DNA of 64,000 nucleotides from Aquimarina sp. Aq107 (GCF_943733665.1 NZ_OX030782.1:2568501-2632500); one strand, 5' to 3'. Shown: positions 19,976-29,328, counted from the first letter of the stretch. Notes: generated from the sequence alone by a model not told the origin. Numbers and translations: made by a program.

Positions 19976-20850
19976 AGATTTTTTATATTATTTTTAATTA
20001 AACCTGCTTGTATCATTCGATCATTCCCGTATAAATCTTTGCAAAGATTAACAACTTGAAATCCCTGTTCTTGTATCATTATTTTAGTTTCTTCCCCAAG
20101 ATATTGATTAATTTCAAAATATAGCAAACCACCCGCAATCAATGAGTTCTTGGCTAATTCGGTAATTTTTTTATAGAAAATTAGTGGATTTTCATCTGAA
20201 ACAAAAAGTGCTAAATGAGGCTCATTGTCCAACACATTGGGCTGTATTTCTTTTTTTTCAAGCTCTCTAACGTATGGAGGATTAGAGACTATAACATCAT
20301 AATCATCTTCTAAACTATCTATTTCAAGAGCATTTGCTTTAATAAAATTGACCTTGACATTATTATTAATAGCATTTAACCTAGCAACCTCCAATGCATC
20401 TTCTGAAACATCTATGGCATATACTTCTGAATTTGGTATGTTTTTAGCAAGAGAAATCGCAATACAACCACTACCGGTACCTATATCTATAATTTTTAGT
20501 TTTCGATTTCTTTTTTCACCTTTTTGATTCTTTATAATCCAATCTACCAACTCTTCAGTTTCTGACCTAGGAATCAACACATTTTTATTTACTTTAAATA
20601 ACAATCCATAAAATTCTGTATCCCCAATGATATACTGAATAGGATCCTGATTAAGCAATCTTTCTTTTGCAGTAGCAAAACAAGATAATTTATCATCATT
20701 AACCTCATTATCTAAAGCCAAAGCGATATCAACACGCCTCATATCTAAATACTTTTCGGAAAGCATATAAAAAAAAGATACTACTTCTTCTCTATTATAA
20801 TACCCTGACAAAGAATCTATAAAATCTTTTCTAAGATCTTTAATTTTCAA
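19972..20850 (-). CDS. prmC: Release factor glutamine methyltransferase PrmC
   Basis: PrmC methylates the Gln of the GGQ motif of peptide-chain release factors 1 and 2. The 292-residue protein has an N-terminal helical domain, the YIIGDTEFYGLLFKV link, VLIPRSETEELVDW, the SAM-binding loop IDIGTGSGCIAI and the NPPY catalytic motif (VSNPPYVRELE). Length is normal. It lies 2 bases downstream of an acetyltransferase and overlaps the LOG gene. Confidence 0.95.
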   Translation of the reverse strand: MKIKDLRKDFIDSLSGYYNREEVVSFFYMLSEKYLDMRRVDIALALDNEVNDDKLSCFATAKERLLNQDPIQYIIGDTEFYGLLFKVNKNVLIPRSETEELVDWIIKNQKGEKRNRKLKIIDIGTGSGCIAISLAKNIPNSEVYAIDVSEDALEVARLNAINNNVKVNFIKANALEIDSLEDDYDVIVSNPPYVRELEKKEIQPNVLDNEPHLALFVSDENPLIFYKKITELAKNSLIAGGLLYFEINQYLGEETKIMIQEQGFQVVNLCKDLYGNDRMIQAGLIKNNIKNL

Positions 20851-20852
20851 AC

Positions 20853-21338
20853 CTACAAATCTTTAATCATCCAAGCTTGACAACTATAATGTCCTGTATC
20901 CCCCATCGGTGCATCTAAAGCTTTAAATCCTACTCTTCCGTACAACTTTCTAGCTTCTTTCATATAAGGCATAGTTTCCAAATAACATTTAACAAACCCT
21001 TGTTCTTTTGCAAAATCGAGACATTTACTCATCATTTGTGAACCTAAACCTTTCCCTCTTGCTTCTGGCAGAAAATACATTTTTTGAAGCTCACATATCT
21101 CTGAACTTCCTTTTTCTAATTGGGCAATTCCCGCACCGCCAATAATCTTACCATCATCTTCTACAACAAAATATTTTTTTCGAGGAGCATCATAAGTTTC
21201 ATACATTACATCTAATGCTTCATCCTCATAAGCTGTCCCGACCTTAGGAACTCCCATCTCAATCAAAACATCTCTAATTACTTGAGCTAAAGCTTGGTTA
21301 TCTTCTGGTGCAACCGAACGAATTTTTATCGTACTCAT
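20853..21338 (-). CDS. GNAT family N-acetyltransferase
   Basis: A 161-residue single-domain GNAT protein. The acetyl-CoA binding motif A is visible as LQKMYFLPEARGKGLGSQMM, followed by the FVKCYLETMPYM strand and the LYGRVGFKAL C-terminal segment. The N-terminus (IKIRSVAPEDNQALAQVIR) is typical. The acetyl acceptor is unknown. It begins the minus-strand series with prmC, LOG and ligA, and is divergent from the LEA-type lipoprotein gene. Confidence 0.88.
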   Translation of the reverse strand: MSTIKIRSVAPEDNQALAQVIRDVLIEMGVPKVGTAYEDEALDVMYETYDAPRKKYFVVEDDGKIIGGAGIAQLEKGSSEICELQKMYFLPEARGKGLGSQMMSKCLDFAKEQGFVKCYLETMPYMKEARKLYGRVGFKALDAPMGDTGHYSCQAWMIKDL

Positions 21339-21354
21339 TATAATATTTAAATAC

Positions 21355-21362
21355 TACTTTTG
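21355..21362 (+). promoter_or_regulatory. -7 promoter box for the LEA lipoprotein-ribD series
   Basis: TACTTTTG matches TAnnTTTG on the plus strand and lies about 70 bases before the lipoprotein ATG, in the gap to the divergent acetyltransferase gene. The -33 element is unclear. Confidence 0.4.
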
Positions 21363-21432
21363 TTAATCTAAAAATTAATGACTTTCATCTTTTTATATAG
21401 ATGAAATATACGTTAAATCCATACAGTAATCA

Positions 21433-21894
21433 ATGAAGAAGCTTTTATTATTATCAACAATATTTCTCATATTTTCTAGCTGTTCTATATCTAAAAAACC
21501 CGAGTTTAAATATATTACAAATATTGATGTTAAAAATGTCAGTATGCGTAATATAACAATACAAGCAGATGCAGTTTTTAATAACCCTAATAATTTAAAC
21601 GGTAAACTTTCTATTGACGACATAAAAGTTTTTGTTGATAACATAGATGTAGGCTCTATTTCTTCTAAAGAATTTGATGTCCCCTCTAAAAAAGAATTTA
21701 CGATTCCATTAGAAGGAACATTTTCACTTTCTAAGATTTATGAAGAAAACAAAAATAGCCTTCTTAATAGTGTAATTAAAATGGTACAGACAGATTCTCT
21801 TCTTATTCGTTATGAAGGAAACCTTAAATATCATTTCGGAAATTTTTCTTATCCGTATAAGATCAATAAAGAACAAGAAGTAAGTTTAAAATAG
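21433..21894 (+). CDS. LEA type 2 (LEA14-like) lipoprotein
   Basis: A 153-residue lipoprotein precursor. The signal peptide ends in the lipobox IFSSC (Cys17). The mature part is a beta-sandwich of the LEA type 2/WHy kind, with the pattern NITIQADAVFNNPNNLNGKLSIDD and a Phe/Pro-rich strand pair around SSKEFDVPSKKEFTIPLEG. Such proteins sit in the envelope and have no known enzymatic role. It precedes ribD by 5 bases, so they are probably co-transcribed. Confidence 0.8.
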   Translation: MKKLLLLSTIFLIFSSCSISKKPEFKYITNIDVKNVSMRNITIQADAVFNNPNNLNGKLSIDDIKVFVDNIDVGSISSKEFDVPSKKEFTIPLEGTFSLSKIYEENKNSLLNSVIKMVQTDSLLIRYEGNLKYHFGNFSYPYKINKEQEVSLK

Positions 21895-21899
21895 TTAGA

Positions 21900-22949
21900 G
21901 TGAATACACTACACGAAAAATACATAAGACGTTGCATTCAAATTGGAAAAAATGCATTAGGCAATGCCAGACCAAACCCGATGGTTGGTTGCGTTATTGT
22001 TCTTGATAATATGATTATAGGAGAAGGCTACACTAGTCCATATGGAGGTAGTCATGCTGAAGTAAATGCAATACAATCAGTAAAAGACACAGCTTTATTA
22101 AAAAAAGCCACTCTATATGTAACTCTCGAACCATGTTCTCATTTTGGAAAAACTCCTCCTTGTAGCGATCTTATTATAAAACATCAAATACCAAATGTAG
22201 TTATAGGAACTATAGACACACATAGTAAAGTTTCTGGAAGAGGTATCGAAAAACTAAAAAATGCTGGATGTAATGTAACTCTTGGTATTTTAGAAGATGA
22301 ATGTAGAAAACATCATAAGCGTTTTTTTACATTCCACAATAAAAAACGCCCCTATATTATTCTCAAATGGGCACAAACTATAGATGGATTTATTGCTCCA
22401 GAAAAAACAACAGAAAGAGCTCCAGTATGGATCACAAATTCTTACTCAAGACAATTGGTTCACAAATGGAGAGCAGAGGAACAAGCTATTCTAGTTGGAA
22501 ACAAAACAGTAATAGAAGACAATCCAAAACTTACTATTAGAGATTGGTCTGGTAAGAACCCAGTAAGAATAGTCATTGACCTTTATAATAAAATCCCGAA
22601 AGGTTCTTCTATTTTAGACAAAACTGTAAAAACAATTGTAATAACTACTAAGGATTATAAGCAATATAATGAGGATACATTTTTAATATATGAGATGATC
22701 AATTCTGAAAACAATATTCCTGAACAGATTTGTAACATTCTTCATACTCATGAGATTCAATCCGTAATTATCGAAGGAGGTAGTTACACTATTCAATCAT
22801 TTATCAATGAAAACTTATGGGATGAAGCAAGGGTGTTTACAGGAATGAATAGTTTTGTAAAAGGAGTAAAAGCTCCCAAATTTCAATCTAAACTAGTCTC
22901 GGAGAAAAAAATTATTGACGACACCCTAAGAATGTACTATAATGATTAA
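21900..22949 (+). CDS. ribD: Bifunctional riboflavin deaminase/reductase RibD
   Basis: RibD deaminates the pyrimidine intermediate and then reduces its ribosyl chain in riboflavin synthesis. The 349-residue protein has the zinc deaminase motifs HAEVNAIQS and PCSHFGKTPPCSDLI (about 51-84) and the reductase half from about 148 (KWAQTIDGFIAPEKT, VGNKTVIEDNPKLT, IIEGGSYTIQSF). A GTG start directly precedes NTLHEKYIRRC, which fits the family N-terminus. It overlaps the following HAD gene by 8 bases. Confidence 0.95.
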   Translation: MNTLHEKYIRRCIQIGKNALGNARPNPMVGCVIVLDNMIIGEGYTSPYGGSHAEVNAIQSVKDTALLKKATLYVTLEPCSHFGKTPPCSDLIIKHQIPNVVIGTIDTHSKVSGRGIEKLKNAGCNVTLGILEDECRKHHKRFFTFHNKKRPYIILKWAQTIDGFIAPEKTTERAPVWITNSYSRQLVHKWRAEEQAILVGNKTVIEDNPKLTIRDWSGKNPVRIVIDLYNKIPKGSSILDKTVKTIVITTKDYKQYNEDTFLIYEMINSENNIPEQICNILHTHEIQSVIIEGGSYTIQSFINENLWDEARVFTGMNSFVKGVKAPKFQSKLVSEKKIIDDTLRMYYND

Positions 22950-23550
22950 AACTATTATTTTTGATTTTGGTGATGTCTTTATAAACCTGGACAAGTCGGC
23001 TACAGCAAGGGAACTTACAAAACTTGGATTACTTCCCTTCACAAAGGATCTAGAACACTTAAATGAATCCTATGAAACTGGAGAAATTACAACTAAAGAA
23101 TTTATTAACCATTATCAAAAATTACTTCCCGATGCTTCTGAAAGAAAAATAATAAATGCTTGGAATGCTATTCTAAAAGATTTTCCAAAACACCGCTTAG
23201 AGTTCCTTCAAAAATTATCTAAAAACAAAACATATCAATTAATTTTATTAAGCAATACAAACGAATTACACATAGATTGGATAAAAAAGAACATCCCATT
23301 TTATTATGATTTTAAGTCTTGCTTTCAAACATTCTATCTTTCACATGAAATCAATTTAAGAAAACCTAATTTAGATATTTTTCAATTCGTATTAGACAAC
23401 CATCAATTAACTCCATCAGAAACTCTTTTTATTGATGACACTTTTGCTAATACAACCGCAGCTCAGCAATTAGGAATTAATATCTGGAATAATAACCCAA
23501 AAAAAGAAGATATTACAAACCTATTTACCATAAAATCTAATTTGTTTTGA
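22942..23550 (+). CDS. HAD family hydrolase
   Basis: A 202-residue haloacid-dehalogenase-like phosphatase. Motif I is FDFGDVFINLD, in which the usual second Asp of DxD is replaced (Asp-Phe-Gly-Asp), as is common in the YihX/HAD-IA3 branch. Motif II is LLSNTNE, motif III the Lys in LRKPNLDIF and motif IV FIDDTFANT. The cap is the small alpha-helical type. Position between ribD and a transporter gene suggests a possible role in removing phosphate from the riboflavin intermediate, but this is only inference from context. Confidence 0.88.
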   Translation: MIKTIIFDFGDVFINLDKSATARELTKLGLLPFTKDLEHLNESYETGEITTKEFINHYQKLLPDASERKIINAWNAILKDFPKHRLEFLQKLSKNKTYQLILLSNTNELHIDWIKKNIPFYYDFKSCFQTFYLSHEINLRKPNLDIFQFVLDNHQLTPSETLFIDDTFANTTAAQQLGINIWNNNPKKEDITNLFTIKSNLF

Positions 23551-24416
23551 TTTATCTATTACTAAGTATACTCGCTTCTAGTTGGATTTTAATAACCTTT
23601 AAACTATTCTCTAAATACAACGTAGACACATTACAGGCGATCATCATTAATTATATTGTTGCTTCATTATCTGGATTAATTGCATACCCTAAACCTATTA
23701 ATATAACGACTATCGTAAAATTTGATTGGTTTTACGGAACGATTGCTTTAGGACTTATTTTTATACTAATCTTCAATTTAATGGCAATTACTACCCAAAA
23801 AAATGGAATATCTGTAGCAGCTGTTGCGACTAAAATGAGTGTTGCTATTCCTGTTGTATTCGGGATACTTATATATAAAGAAAGTACTGGAATATTAAAA
23901 GTAGTAGGAATCATATTAGCTTTAGTTGCTGTTTATATGACCTCGATAAAAACTAATGAAGGAATTTCTATAAAAAAAGAAAATCTAATTTACCCTTTTC
24001 TAGTTTTTATAGGAAGTGGTATCATAGATACAAGTCTAAAGTTTATGGAAAAGAATTACGTTTCGGAAATAGATACAGCAATTTTTTCATCATCTATTTT
24101 TGGTTTTGCAGCAATAATAGGAGTATTTGTATTAATTTATAAAGCAATTACTTCTAAATTAAAAGTATCCATTAAAAATATTATTGCAGGAATTTGCCTA
24201 GGTATCCCAAACTATTTTTCAATATACTTTTTGATTCAGGCATTGCGAAATCCTAATATGGATAGTTCTACTATCTTTATAATTAACAATGTTGCTATTC
24301 TATTGGTATCTACAGTTGCTGGAATTTTATTTTTTAAAGAAAAATTAATTCCAAAAAACTGGATCGGGATTATACTAGCAGTAATAAGCATTTTATTAGT
24401 TACTTTTTCTATTTAA
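23547..24416 (+). CDS. EamA/DMT superfamily transporter
   Basis: A 289-residue integral membrane protein with ten predicted helices in two EamA repeats; the junction is near residue 140. Motifs such as AAVATKMSVAIPVVFGILIYKE and the C-terminal ILFFKEKLIPKNWIGIILAV are typical of drug/metabolite transporters. The start is a TTG overlapping the HAD stop (TTGA), so translation is coupled. The substrate is unknown; flavin precursors are conceivable from the neighbourhood but not shown. Confidence 0.88.
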   Translation: MIYLLLSILASSWILITFKLFSKYNVDTLQAIIINYIVASLSGLIAYPKPINITTIVKFDWFYGTIALGLIFILIFNLMAITTQKNGISVAAVATKMSVAIPVVFGILIYKESTGILKVVGIILALVAVYMTSIKTNEGISIKKENLIYPFLVFIGSGIIDTSLKFMEKNYVSEIDTAIFSSSIFGFAAIIGVFVLIYKAITSKLKVSIKNIIAGICLGIPNYFSIYFLIQALRNPNMDSSTIFIINNVAILLVSTVAGILFFKEKLIPKNWIGIILAVISILLVTFSI

Positions 24417-24427
24417 TATCAAAAGAA

Positions 24428-25042
24428 TTGAACACTACAGACACTTACAAAACAATAAATGAGCCCGGAGAAGAGGTTTTATTTAAAGATAAAAACAGTA
24501 AATTCTTTGGATACTCCTTTCCTATAGTTTCGGAAGAAGAAGTAAAATCAATCATAGAATCATTAAAAAAACAACATCATGCTGCTAGACATTGGTGTTA
24601 TGCTTGGCAACTTGGTACGGAAAAAATAAAATACAGGAGTAATGATGATGGAGAACCTTCTAACTCAGCCGGCCAACCTATCTATGGTCAAATTCAATCC
24701 TTTCAGGTCACAAATATTTTAATAGTAGTGGTTAGGTATTTTGGCGGTGTCAAACTTGGTGTTGGTGGATTGATTAATGCCTATAAAACAGCAGCACAAT
24801 TATCACTTCAATCTTCTATTATTTTAGAAAAAACGATCGATATCAAATTCTGTATCACTTTTGAATATAAAAACATGAACAAAGTGATGCGAATTATAAA
24901 GGAGCGTCAACTTAAAATTACCAATCAAAAATTAGAATTAGATTGCAAAATATTTATTTCTGTAAGAAAAACAATAGCTAATGAAATAAATGATCTTTTC
25001 TCTACGTTGTACGAAGTAGAAATTAAACGAGTAGACGATTAA
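24428..25042 (+). CDS. YigZ/IMPACT family protein
   Basis: A 204-residue protein of the UPF0029/IMPACT family. The N-terminal domain has FGYSFPIVSEEE, ARHWCYAWQLG, the DDGEPSNSAGQPI signature and VVRYFGGVKLGVGGLINAY. The C-terminal half is the ferredoxin-like domain typical of YigZ. A TTG start is used, since no ATG lies in a suitable place. Function is poorly known; relatives bind translation factors or nucleic acids. Its 3' end overlaps the convergent thioesterase gene by 20 bases. Confidence 0.9.
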   Translation: MNTTDTYKTINEPGEEVLFKDKNSKFFGYSFPIVSEEEVKSIIESLKKQHHAARHWCYAWQLGTEKIKYRSNDDGEPSNSAGQPIYGQIQSFQVTNILIVVVRYFGGVKLGVGGLINAYKTAAQLSLQSSIILEKTIDIKFCITFEYKNMNKVMRIIKERQLKITNQKLELDCKIFISVRKTIANEINDLFSTLYEVEIKRVDD

Positions 25043-25445
25043 ACTCTTTTTCTATTATGTTTAGTAAGTAAGGCGGGCATAAAATTGGTTTTCTGGTTTC
25101 GGCATCTACAAATACCAATGTTGAGGAAGCAATTGTTAACAATTCTTCATCTTGATTGTAAATTTTGTAGTCAAAAACGATACGAGCTGTAGGAATTTTC
25201 TTTAAAAAAGTTTTAACAGTTAATTCATCGTCAAAGAACGCAGATTTCTTAAATTTAAAATCTAATGTAAAAACAGGAAGCATTATACCGCTTTCTTCCA
25301 TTGATTTATAGGAAACACCTAATCGTAATAGCCAATCAATACGGGCTAACTCTAAATATTGTGCGTAGTTGCCGTGATGCACTACTCCCATTTGATCGGT
25401 TTCGGAATACCTAACTTTAAATGATGTTTCTGAACTGATTGACAT
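25023..25445 (-). CDS. Acyl-CoA thioesterase, 4-hydroxybenzoyl-CoA thioesterase fold (YbgC-like)
   Basis: A 140-residue hotdog-fold protein. The active-site region VRYSETDQMGVVHHGNYAQYLE contains the catalytic Asp after Thr and the His-Gly-Asn-Tyr motif of the 4HBT/YbgC group. The end of the fold carries STLVFVDAETRKPI. Such enzymes hydrolyse acyl-CoA thioesters; the substrate is unknown. It lies just upstream of and divergent from dnaA, an arrangement I have seen often in this family. Confidence 0.9.
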   Translation of the reverse strand: MSISSETSFKVRYSETDQMGVVHHGNYAQYLELARIDWLLRLGVSYKSMEESGIMLPVFTLDFKFKKSAFFDDELTVKTFLKKIPTARIVFDYKIYNQDEELLTIASSTLVFVDAETRKPILCPPYLLNIIEKEFNRLLV

Positions 25446-25636
25446 TTATTTTATTAAAAAAGTATGATTAATATAAAATTACAATTATCTAAGTATGCGA
25501 AAAAAATAATTAAAATTCAACCCCAAAATCGTTTTTTTTTTACATTTTTTGTTCACATATTTGTCTTGCAAAAAAAGAAGGAACTTTTTCAACAATTTTC
25601 CGTTAATAACCTAATAAAAGTAATCTAACCACTCTA

Positions 25637-27064
25637 ATGAATATAACTGCGCAATCAGTTTGGGATAATTGTCTGTCTTTTATAGAGGATAACATTACCC
25701 CGCAAGCTTTTAAAACCTGGTTTGAACCTATTAAAGCTGTAAAGCTTACGGATAGCGCTTTGAGTATTCAAGTACCCAGTAAGTTTTTTTACGAGTGGCT
25801 AGAAGAACACTACGTTAACCTTCTTAAAGTATCTTTAACTAGAGAACTAGGAGAAACCGCGAAGTTGGTATACATTATTAAAATGGAAAATACATATGGT
25901 AATAAAAAACCATTTACTGAAAAGATTCCTAGTTCTAATAGAAAAGCAGTAAGTTCTCAGGAAGTCGATGTACCAATTAAAAGCAAAAATCCTGAGTTAA
26001 AAAATCCATTTGTAATTCCAGGAATTAGAAATGTAAAAATTGAATCTCAGTTAAATCCAAGTTATAATTTTGAAAATTTCTTAGAAGGAGACTCTAACAG
26101 GCTAGCAAGATCCGCAGGAATGGCTGTTGCTAACAAACCTGGAGGTACCTCTTTTAATCCTTTATTAATTTTTGGAGGAGTAGGATTAGGTAAGACTCAT
26201 CTAGCTCACGCAATTGGAGTTAACATAAAAGATAATTATCCGGAAAAAACAGTCTTATATATTTCTGCCGAAAAATTCACTCAGCAGTACATAGAATCTG
26301 TAAAAAAGAACAATAGAAATGATTTTATTCATTTTTATCAAATCATCGATGTATTAATTGTAGATGATATTCAGCTACTATCCGGAAAAGCTGGAACACA
26401 AGATGTATTCTTTCATATATTTAATCACCTACATCAAAACGGTAAACAAGTAATTCTTACTAGTGACAAAGCTCCTGTGGACATGCAGGACATTGAGCAA
26501 CGATTACTTTCTCGTTTTAAATGGGGATTATCCGCAGAACTACATCAACCAGATTTTGAAACAAGAATTTCAATTATAAAAAATAAACTTTATCGTGATG
26601 GTGTAGAGATGCCAGAAGATATTGTAGAGTTTTTAGCAAACAACATAAAAACCAATATCCGTGAATTAGAAGGTGCGATTATATCATTAATTGCTCACTC
26701 TTCTTTTAATAAAAAGGATATTACAATAGACCTCGCTAAAGCTATTGTAGACAATTATGTTAAAAACACAAAACGAGAAGTATCCATAGACTACATACAA
26801 AAAGTAGTTAGTGATTATTTCCAAATGGATGTAGAAACATTACAATCCAAAACACGTAAACGCCATATAGTACAAGCAAGACAGCTAGCAATGTTCTTTG
26901 CTAAGAAGTTAACTAAAGCTTCATTAGCAAGTATTGGAACACAAATAGGAAAAAGAGATCATGCTACTGTACTTCATGCTTGTAAAACTGTTGACAACTT
27001 ATCCTCTACAGATAAGCAGTTTAGAAAATACGTAGAAGATCTAGGTAAGAAGCTTACCCTCTAA
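25637..27064 (+). CDS. dnaA: Chromosomal replication initiator DnaA
   Basis: DnaA opens the replication origin. The 475-residue protein has domain I (about 1-85), a short linker, the AAA+ domain with Walker A GGVGLGKTHLAHAIG and Walker B VLIVDDIQLLSGK, sensor 1 in ILTSDKAPVDM, and the C-terminal DNA-binding domain with the KRDHATVLHACKTV signature. Length is normal. The 190-base upstream gap contains a long T-run and one DnaA-box-like TTGTTCACA, but no cluster of boxes, so I do not call an origin here. Confidence 0.98.
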   Translation: MNITAQSVWDNCLSFIEDNITPQAFKTWFEPIKAVKLTDSALSIQVPSKFFYEWLEEHYVNLLKVSLTRELGETAKLVYIIKMENTYGNKKPFTEKIPSSNRKAVSSQEVDVPIKSKNPELKNPFVIPGIRNVKIESQLNPSYNFENFLEGDSNRLARSAGMAVANKPGGTSFNPLLIFGGVGLGKTHLAHAIGVNIKDNYPEKTVLYISAEKFTQQYIESVKKNNRNDFIHFYQIIDVLIVDDIQLLSGKAGTQDVFFHIFNHLHQNGKQVILTSDKAPVDMQDIEQRLLSRFKWGLSAELHQPDFETRISIIKNKLYRDGVEMPEDIVEFLANNIKTNIRELEGAIISLIAHSSFNKKDITIDLAKAIVDNYVKNTKREVSIDYIQKVVSDYFQMDVETLQSKTRKRHIVQARQLAMFFAKKLTKASLASIGTQIGKRDHATVLHACKTVDNLSSTDKQFRKYVEDLGKKLTL

Positions 27065-27077
27065 AATCCTAATTTAC

Positions 27078-27530
27078 ATGAAAGTTAAGATCTTAATGGT
27101 ATGCCTAGGAAACATATGCAGATCTCCGCTAGCAGAAGGTATTCTAGCATCTAAACTAGATTCTGAGAAATTTCAAGTAGATTCAAGCGGTACAAGCAAT
27201 TACCACATTGGAGAGAAACCAGACAGAAGGTCTATTGAAACTGCCAGAAAACATGGGATAGATATCACAAATCAAAGAGCAGCTCAGTTTAAAGTCAGCG
27301 ACTTTGATCATTATGATTTTATCTACCCAATGGATAATTCTAATTATCAAAATATAATCAAGCTGTCTCGAAATGAAGAAGATCGTAAAAAAGTAAAGTT
27401 AATTTTAAACGAATTACAGCCTAATCAAAATCTAGATGTTCCAGATCCATATTATGGAGGAGATCAAGGTTTTGAAAATGTTTATCAAATGCTAGATAAA
27501 GCCTGTGACCATATTGTTACAAAGCTATAA
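27078..27530 (+). CDS. Low-molecular-weight protein-tyrosine phosphatase
   Basis: A 150-residue phosphatase. The catalytic loop CLGNICRSPLAEG near the N-terminus gives the CX5R motif with the general-acid Asp in VPDPYYGGDQGFENVY. It starts 13 bases after dnaA and is probably co-transcribed with it, a common pairing in Flavobacteriaceae. Substrates are unknown; relatives dephosphorylate tyrosine kinases of polysaccharide export. Confidence 0.93.
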   Translation: MKVKILMVCLGNICRSPLAEGILASKLDSEKFQVDSSGTSNYHIGEKPDRRSIETARKHGIDITNQRAAQFKVSDFDHYDFIYPMDNSNYQNIIKLSRNEEDRKKVKLILNELQPNQNLDVPDPYYGGDQGFENVYQMLDKACDHIVTKL

Positions 27531-27743
27531 AAAGAGGCCTAGTCTAGAAAACAAAGTTTTTGTATATTTAGAAACAGTTAACCAAATTTAAATATACTAT
27601 TCTTTGAAAACAAAATTAACTTTTTACCTATACCCATATTATTTCAAAAGCATATCCAAATTCATCATCTGGATCATAAATCCTAAGAATAGCACACAAA
27701 ATTCAAATTCAATTAATCAAAAATTAGTTACTAAATAAACACT

Positions 27744-28475
27744 ATGGAATCAAAACCCCTAGATCCAAAAGGAAAATTATATTTAATACCAACTAGATTA
27801 GGAGATGATGTACCTCTAGAAGTACTTCCTATCTCTATAAAAAAAGTACTAGAACAAGTAAATCACTATATTGTTGAAAACGAAAAACCAGCAAGACGCT
27901 TTATAAAAAAAGTAAGTCCTAGCAAATCACAACGATCCTTGATTATCCATTCAGTAAATAAATATACTGACGCTTCCGAAATACCAAATTACTTAGCCCC
28001 TTGCCTAAATGGAGAATCTATTGGATTATTATCTGATGCTGGTTGCCCAGGTATTGCAGATCCAGGAGCCGAAGTAGTAAGATTAGCGCACGAAAAAGGA
28101 ATTCAAGTAACACCACTGGTTGGACCATCATCCATATTTCTAGCTATGATGAGTAGTGGTATGAATGGGCAAAACTTTAGCTTTAACGGATACCTACCAA
28201 TCGATAAAAGTGAAAGAAAATCTACTATTAAGCTTCTTGAAAAAAATTCTCTTGAAAAAAATCAAGCTCAAATTTTTATAGAAACTCCTTATAGAAACGA
28301 TAAAATGTTAGTAGACTTATTAGCCATTCTTAATCAAAATACTAGATTATGTATCGCAAGTGACATCACGTTAACTACAGAGTATATAAAAACCAAAACT
28401 GTAGAAGAATGGAAGAATGAACAAATTGAATTACACAAAAAACCTACAATATTTATTATCCAAAGAGATTTCTAG
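27744..28475 (+). CDS. RsmI-like SAM-dependent methyltransferase (tetrapyrrole-methylase fold)
   Basis: A 243-residue protein with the tetrapyrrole-methylase fold and RsmI-like motifs: KLYLIPTRLGD at the start, IGLLSDAGCPGIADPGAEVV, LVGPSSIFLAMMSSGMNG and IFIETPYRND. RsmI methylates the 2'-OH of C1402 in 16S rRNA. This protein is shorter than RsmI and belongs to the divergent flavobacterial group annotated only as a SAM-dependent methyltransferase, so I leave the symbol empty. It faces the lytic-transglycosylase-like gene, with 6 bases between their stops. Confidence 0.85.
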   Translation: MESKPLDPKGKLYLIPTRLGDDVPLEVLPISIKKVLEQVNHYIVENEKPARRFIKKVSPSKSQRSLIIHSVNKYTDASEIPNYLAPCLNGESIGLLSDAGCPGIADPGAEVVRLAHEKGIQVTPLVGPSSIFLAMMSSGMNGQNFSFNGYLPIDKSERKSTIKLLEKNSLEKNQAQIFIETPYRNDKMLVDLLAILNQNTRLCIASDITLTTEYIKTKTVEEWKNEQIELHKKPTIFIIQRDF

Positions 28476-28481
28476 TAAAAA

Positions 28482-29147
28482 TTAAGCTTTTGCCTTTCTA
28501 TTAGGAATAACGAACGAAGTATCAAACCCAGAAAAACGTTTCATATAATATCGAATTGTTGTACCAAAAGCATCAGCAAAACCATCTACTCCACCACTAC
28601 GAAGATATTTTTTTACTGCGCCTGGTCCTGCAAGATGAGCTGCAGCAAGTACACCAGACTCCGTAATTACAATACCATTCATTCTTTTACCAGTAAACCA
28701 TTTAAGATCTCTACGTAAAATCCATTTATTCCTAGAAAGGTTTGCATAAAATGCTCTTTCTTGTAATTCTGGACTAGAAAGAAAAGTATTTTTATTTTTT
28801 ATTCCGATTAATTGAAGAGTACCTATTCCAAATTGATACTTTCCCATGTATCCAAATTGATTTACAACACCGTAGTCACCTCTAGATTCTTTAAAAGCTA
28901 CAGCTTCTTTAAAACCTACATACGACTTGCCTAACTCTGGATAAACAAAATTACTTATTAGATCATCTTTAATTTCATTGTAATTAAGATCATCCTCTAT
29001 TTCATTAAAATTAGGAGCGATATAATAAAGATCTAATCCAGCAGTACTATACGAGCTTAGATCTGTGCTATTTTTTGGTTTAAAACTTACTAAAACGATT
29101 CCCCCAATTGTAAGAATTAAAAAAAGTCCAATTATCCTTTTTATCAT
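28482..29147 (-). CDS. Lytic-transglycosylase-like envelope protein
   Basis: A protein of about 221 residues. I choose the ATG giving MIKRIIGLFLILTIGG, an N-terminal membrane anchor or signal; the upstream 21 codons fall in a structured leader. The C-terminal domain has a lysozyme-like pattern: a candidate catalytic Glu in AFKESRGDYGVVNQFGYMGKY, GIGTLQLIG, and AAHLAGPGAVKKYLRSGG. It may cleave peptidoglycan in the periplasm, but the family assignment is by eye. It has its own TATATTTG promoter 60 bases upstream. Confidence 0.75.
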   Translation of the reverse strand: MIKRIIGLFLILTIGGIVLVSFKPKNSTDLSSYSTAGLDLYYIAPNFNEIEDDLNYNEIKDDLISNFVYPELGKSYVGFKEAVAFKESRGDYGVVNQFGYMGKYQFGIGTLQLIGIKNKNTFLSSPELQERAFYANLSRNKWILRRDLKWFTGKRMNGIVITESGVLAAAHLAGPGAVKKYLRSGGVDGFADAFGTTIRYYMKRFSGFDTSFVIPNRKAKA

Positions 29148-29159
29148 ATAAAAAATTTC

Positions 29160-29194
29160 TAAGTAGACATCAAAAAGATGTTCCCCTCTACTTA
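29160..29194 (-). promoter_or_regulatory. Stem-loop in the leader of the transglycosylase-like gene
   Basis: The arms TAAGTAGA and TCTACTTA are perfect complements, with a second short pair (CATC/GATG) inside, leaving a small internal loop. The structure fills most of the 60-base leader between promoter and ATG and ends 13 bases before the start codon, where it could affect ribosome access. Confidence 0.4.
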
Positions 29195-29207
29195 AATTTT
29201 TGCGGTG

Positions 29208-29215
29208 CAAATATA
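29208..29215 (-). promoter_or_regulatory. -7 promoter box of the transglycosylase-like gene
   Basis: TATATTTG on the minus strand matches TAnnTTTG. The predicted transcript start lies at the edge of the stem-loop leader. The -33 element is not clear. Confidence 0.45.
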
Positions 29216-29328
29216 CGACTTTTTTTTAAACCAAACACTATAACATGTTAAATATATTATAATACTGAAAAACAGTCATTTAGACCTAAAAAAGAGTTAA
29301 AAAAGGACATCAAAAGTCAAAAAAACTC

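Noticed and set aside
25446..25636. Possible replication origin upstream of dnaA
   Set aside because: Only one loose DnaA-box-like sequence (TTGTTCACA) and a T-run are present; there is no cluster of boxes, and in Bacteroidota dnaA is often not beside the origin.
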